This document shows, piece by piece, positions 63,508-64,000 of a stretch of DNA of 64,000 bases. Origin of the DNA: Varroa destructor (lineage: Eukaryota > Arthropoda > Arachnida > Mesostigmata > Varroidae); NCBI RefSeq assembly GCF_002443255.2, contig NW_019211455.1:25522479-25586478 (forward strand), read 5' to 3'. Within the stretch, counting starts at the first letter, position 1, and every line of letters starts with the position of its first letter. Below the pieces are notes generated by a model. It saw nothing but the letters and a program-made list of their open reading frames with translations, did not search any database and was not told the DNA's origin. Made by a program: the position numbers and the translations under genes.

Positions 63508-64000
63508 ATTAGAATGGTAGTTTAAACGTGTCTATGTAACACAATCTTATGGAAAGTAAGCCAAGTTTCACTTCCAAAGCTTCGTTACATATATGTTTCC
63601 TATATGATGAGTCGTGTTTCGTGGCTATTCATCCAGGCGATCGGTGATTCTGACTTTTTCTGCTCTGTTCGCGCTTCGGTCTCTGTGCTGCCTTTGTTCT
63701 AATGACGCTAGTACAGTCCATTCGGCACTTCAATACCTAATTTTTCAATTTTTACGTTGAAGTAGGTCGGTTGATCTTTATTATTTCCTGATAAAAGTGA
63801 GCGCTCTTTGGTAACTTTTTCGTTTCTATAGTCGTAAACAGATAATTTTCTCTATATAAATAACATAAAATATTTCGTTCATTGCATCTCGGTTTAATAG
63901 TATATTTACACACTCCGCAGCCAGCGCTATTCGTTACGCTTGAACTTACTAAACTTATCGCTTCGGAGCGACCGGTGGTCCTTTTACCGCCTTACCTGGC

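Larger units (their letters stand above)
60295..64000 (+). other. Intron 9 (start) and unresolved right end
   Basis: 3706 bases following exon 9 in which no exon starting in phase 2 with the expected MAM C-terminal motifs was found. A GC-richer, pyrimidine-biased stretch lies at about 61130-62530, with competing open frames on both strands. T runs occupy 63477-63507. Confidence 0.5.

Overview
The window looks like nuclear DNA of an arthropod. The best guess is a chelicerate (mite or tick), but this is inference only. The reasons are: AT-rich sequence with long introns and GT-AG splice sites, many TA and TAA microsatellites, an interstitial TTAGG-type telomeric stretch, and decayed LINE reverse transcriptases of a kind I associate with tick and mite genomes. 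No bacterial-style operons, tRNA, rRNA or CRISPR arrays were seen.

One gene dominates. It runs on the + strand from 11959 past the right edge and encodes a secreted or membrane-exported MAM-domain protein. Nine coding exons were assembled by hand: 11959-12193, 13828-13991, 28968-29019, 29228-29407, 38255-38463, 41604-41777, 54622-54790, 55712-55891 and 60150-60294. Every splice phase agrees (1,0,1,1,0,0,1,1,2). They give 502 codons plus two bases, with no stop. The product starts with a signal peptide and a charged, Ala/Arg-rich juxta-N-terminal region. A furin-like REKR site and an acidic run follow. Then come MAM domain 1 (about residues 159-376, with a Pro/Gly-rich insert) and MAM domain 2 (from about residue 380). 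MAM 2 is cut by the end of the window, so the 3' part lies to the right.

Layout: 1-11958 is upstream non-coding DNA. 11959-14000 holds exons 1-2, with a minus-strand serine-protease-like remnant in intron 1. 14000-28967 is a 15-kb intron 2 with a decayed LINE (about 22.7-23.95 kb) and a GC-rich island (26.3-27.0 kb). 28968-29407 holds exons 3-4. 29408-54621 holds long introns 4-6 around exons 5 and 6, with a minus-strand broken open frame at 46.4-46.7 kb. 54622-60294 holds exons 7-9, with a second decayed LINE at 58.7-59.5 kb. 60295-64000 contains no recognisable MAM exon, but has a possible minus-strand membrane-anchor exon at about 62.4 kb.

I found no new multi-gene system. The points most worth following up are the MAM gene itself, the unassigned minus-strand open frame at 46.4-46.7 kb, and two 46-47 bp hairpins at 2.3 and 53.4 kb.
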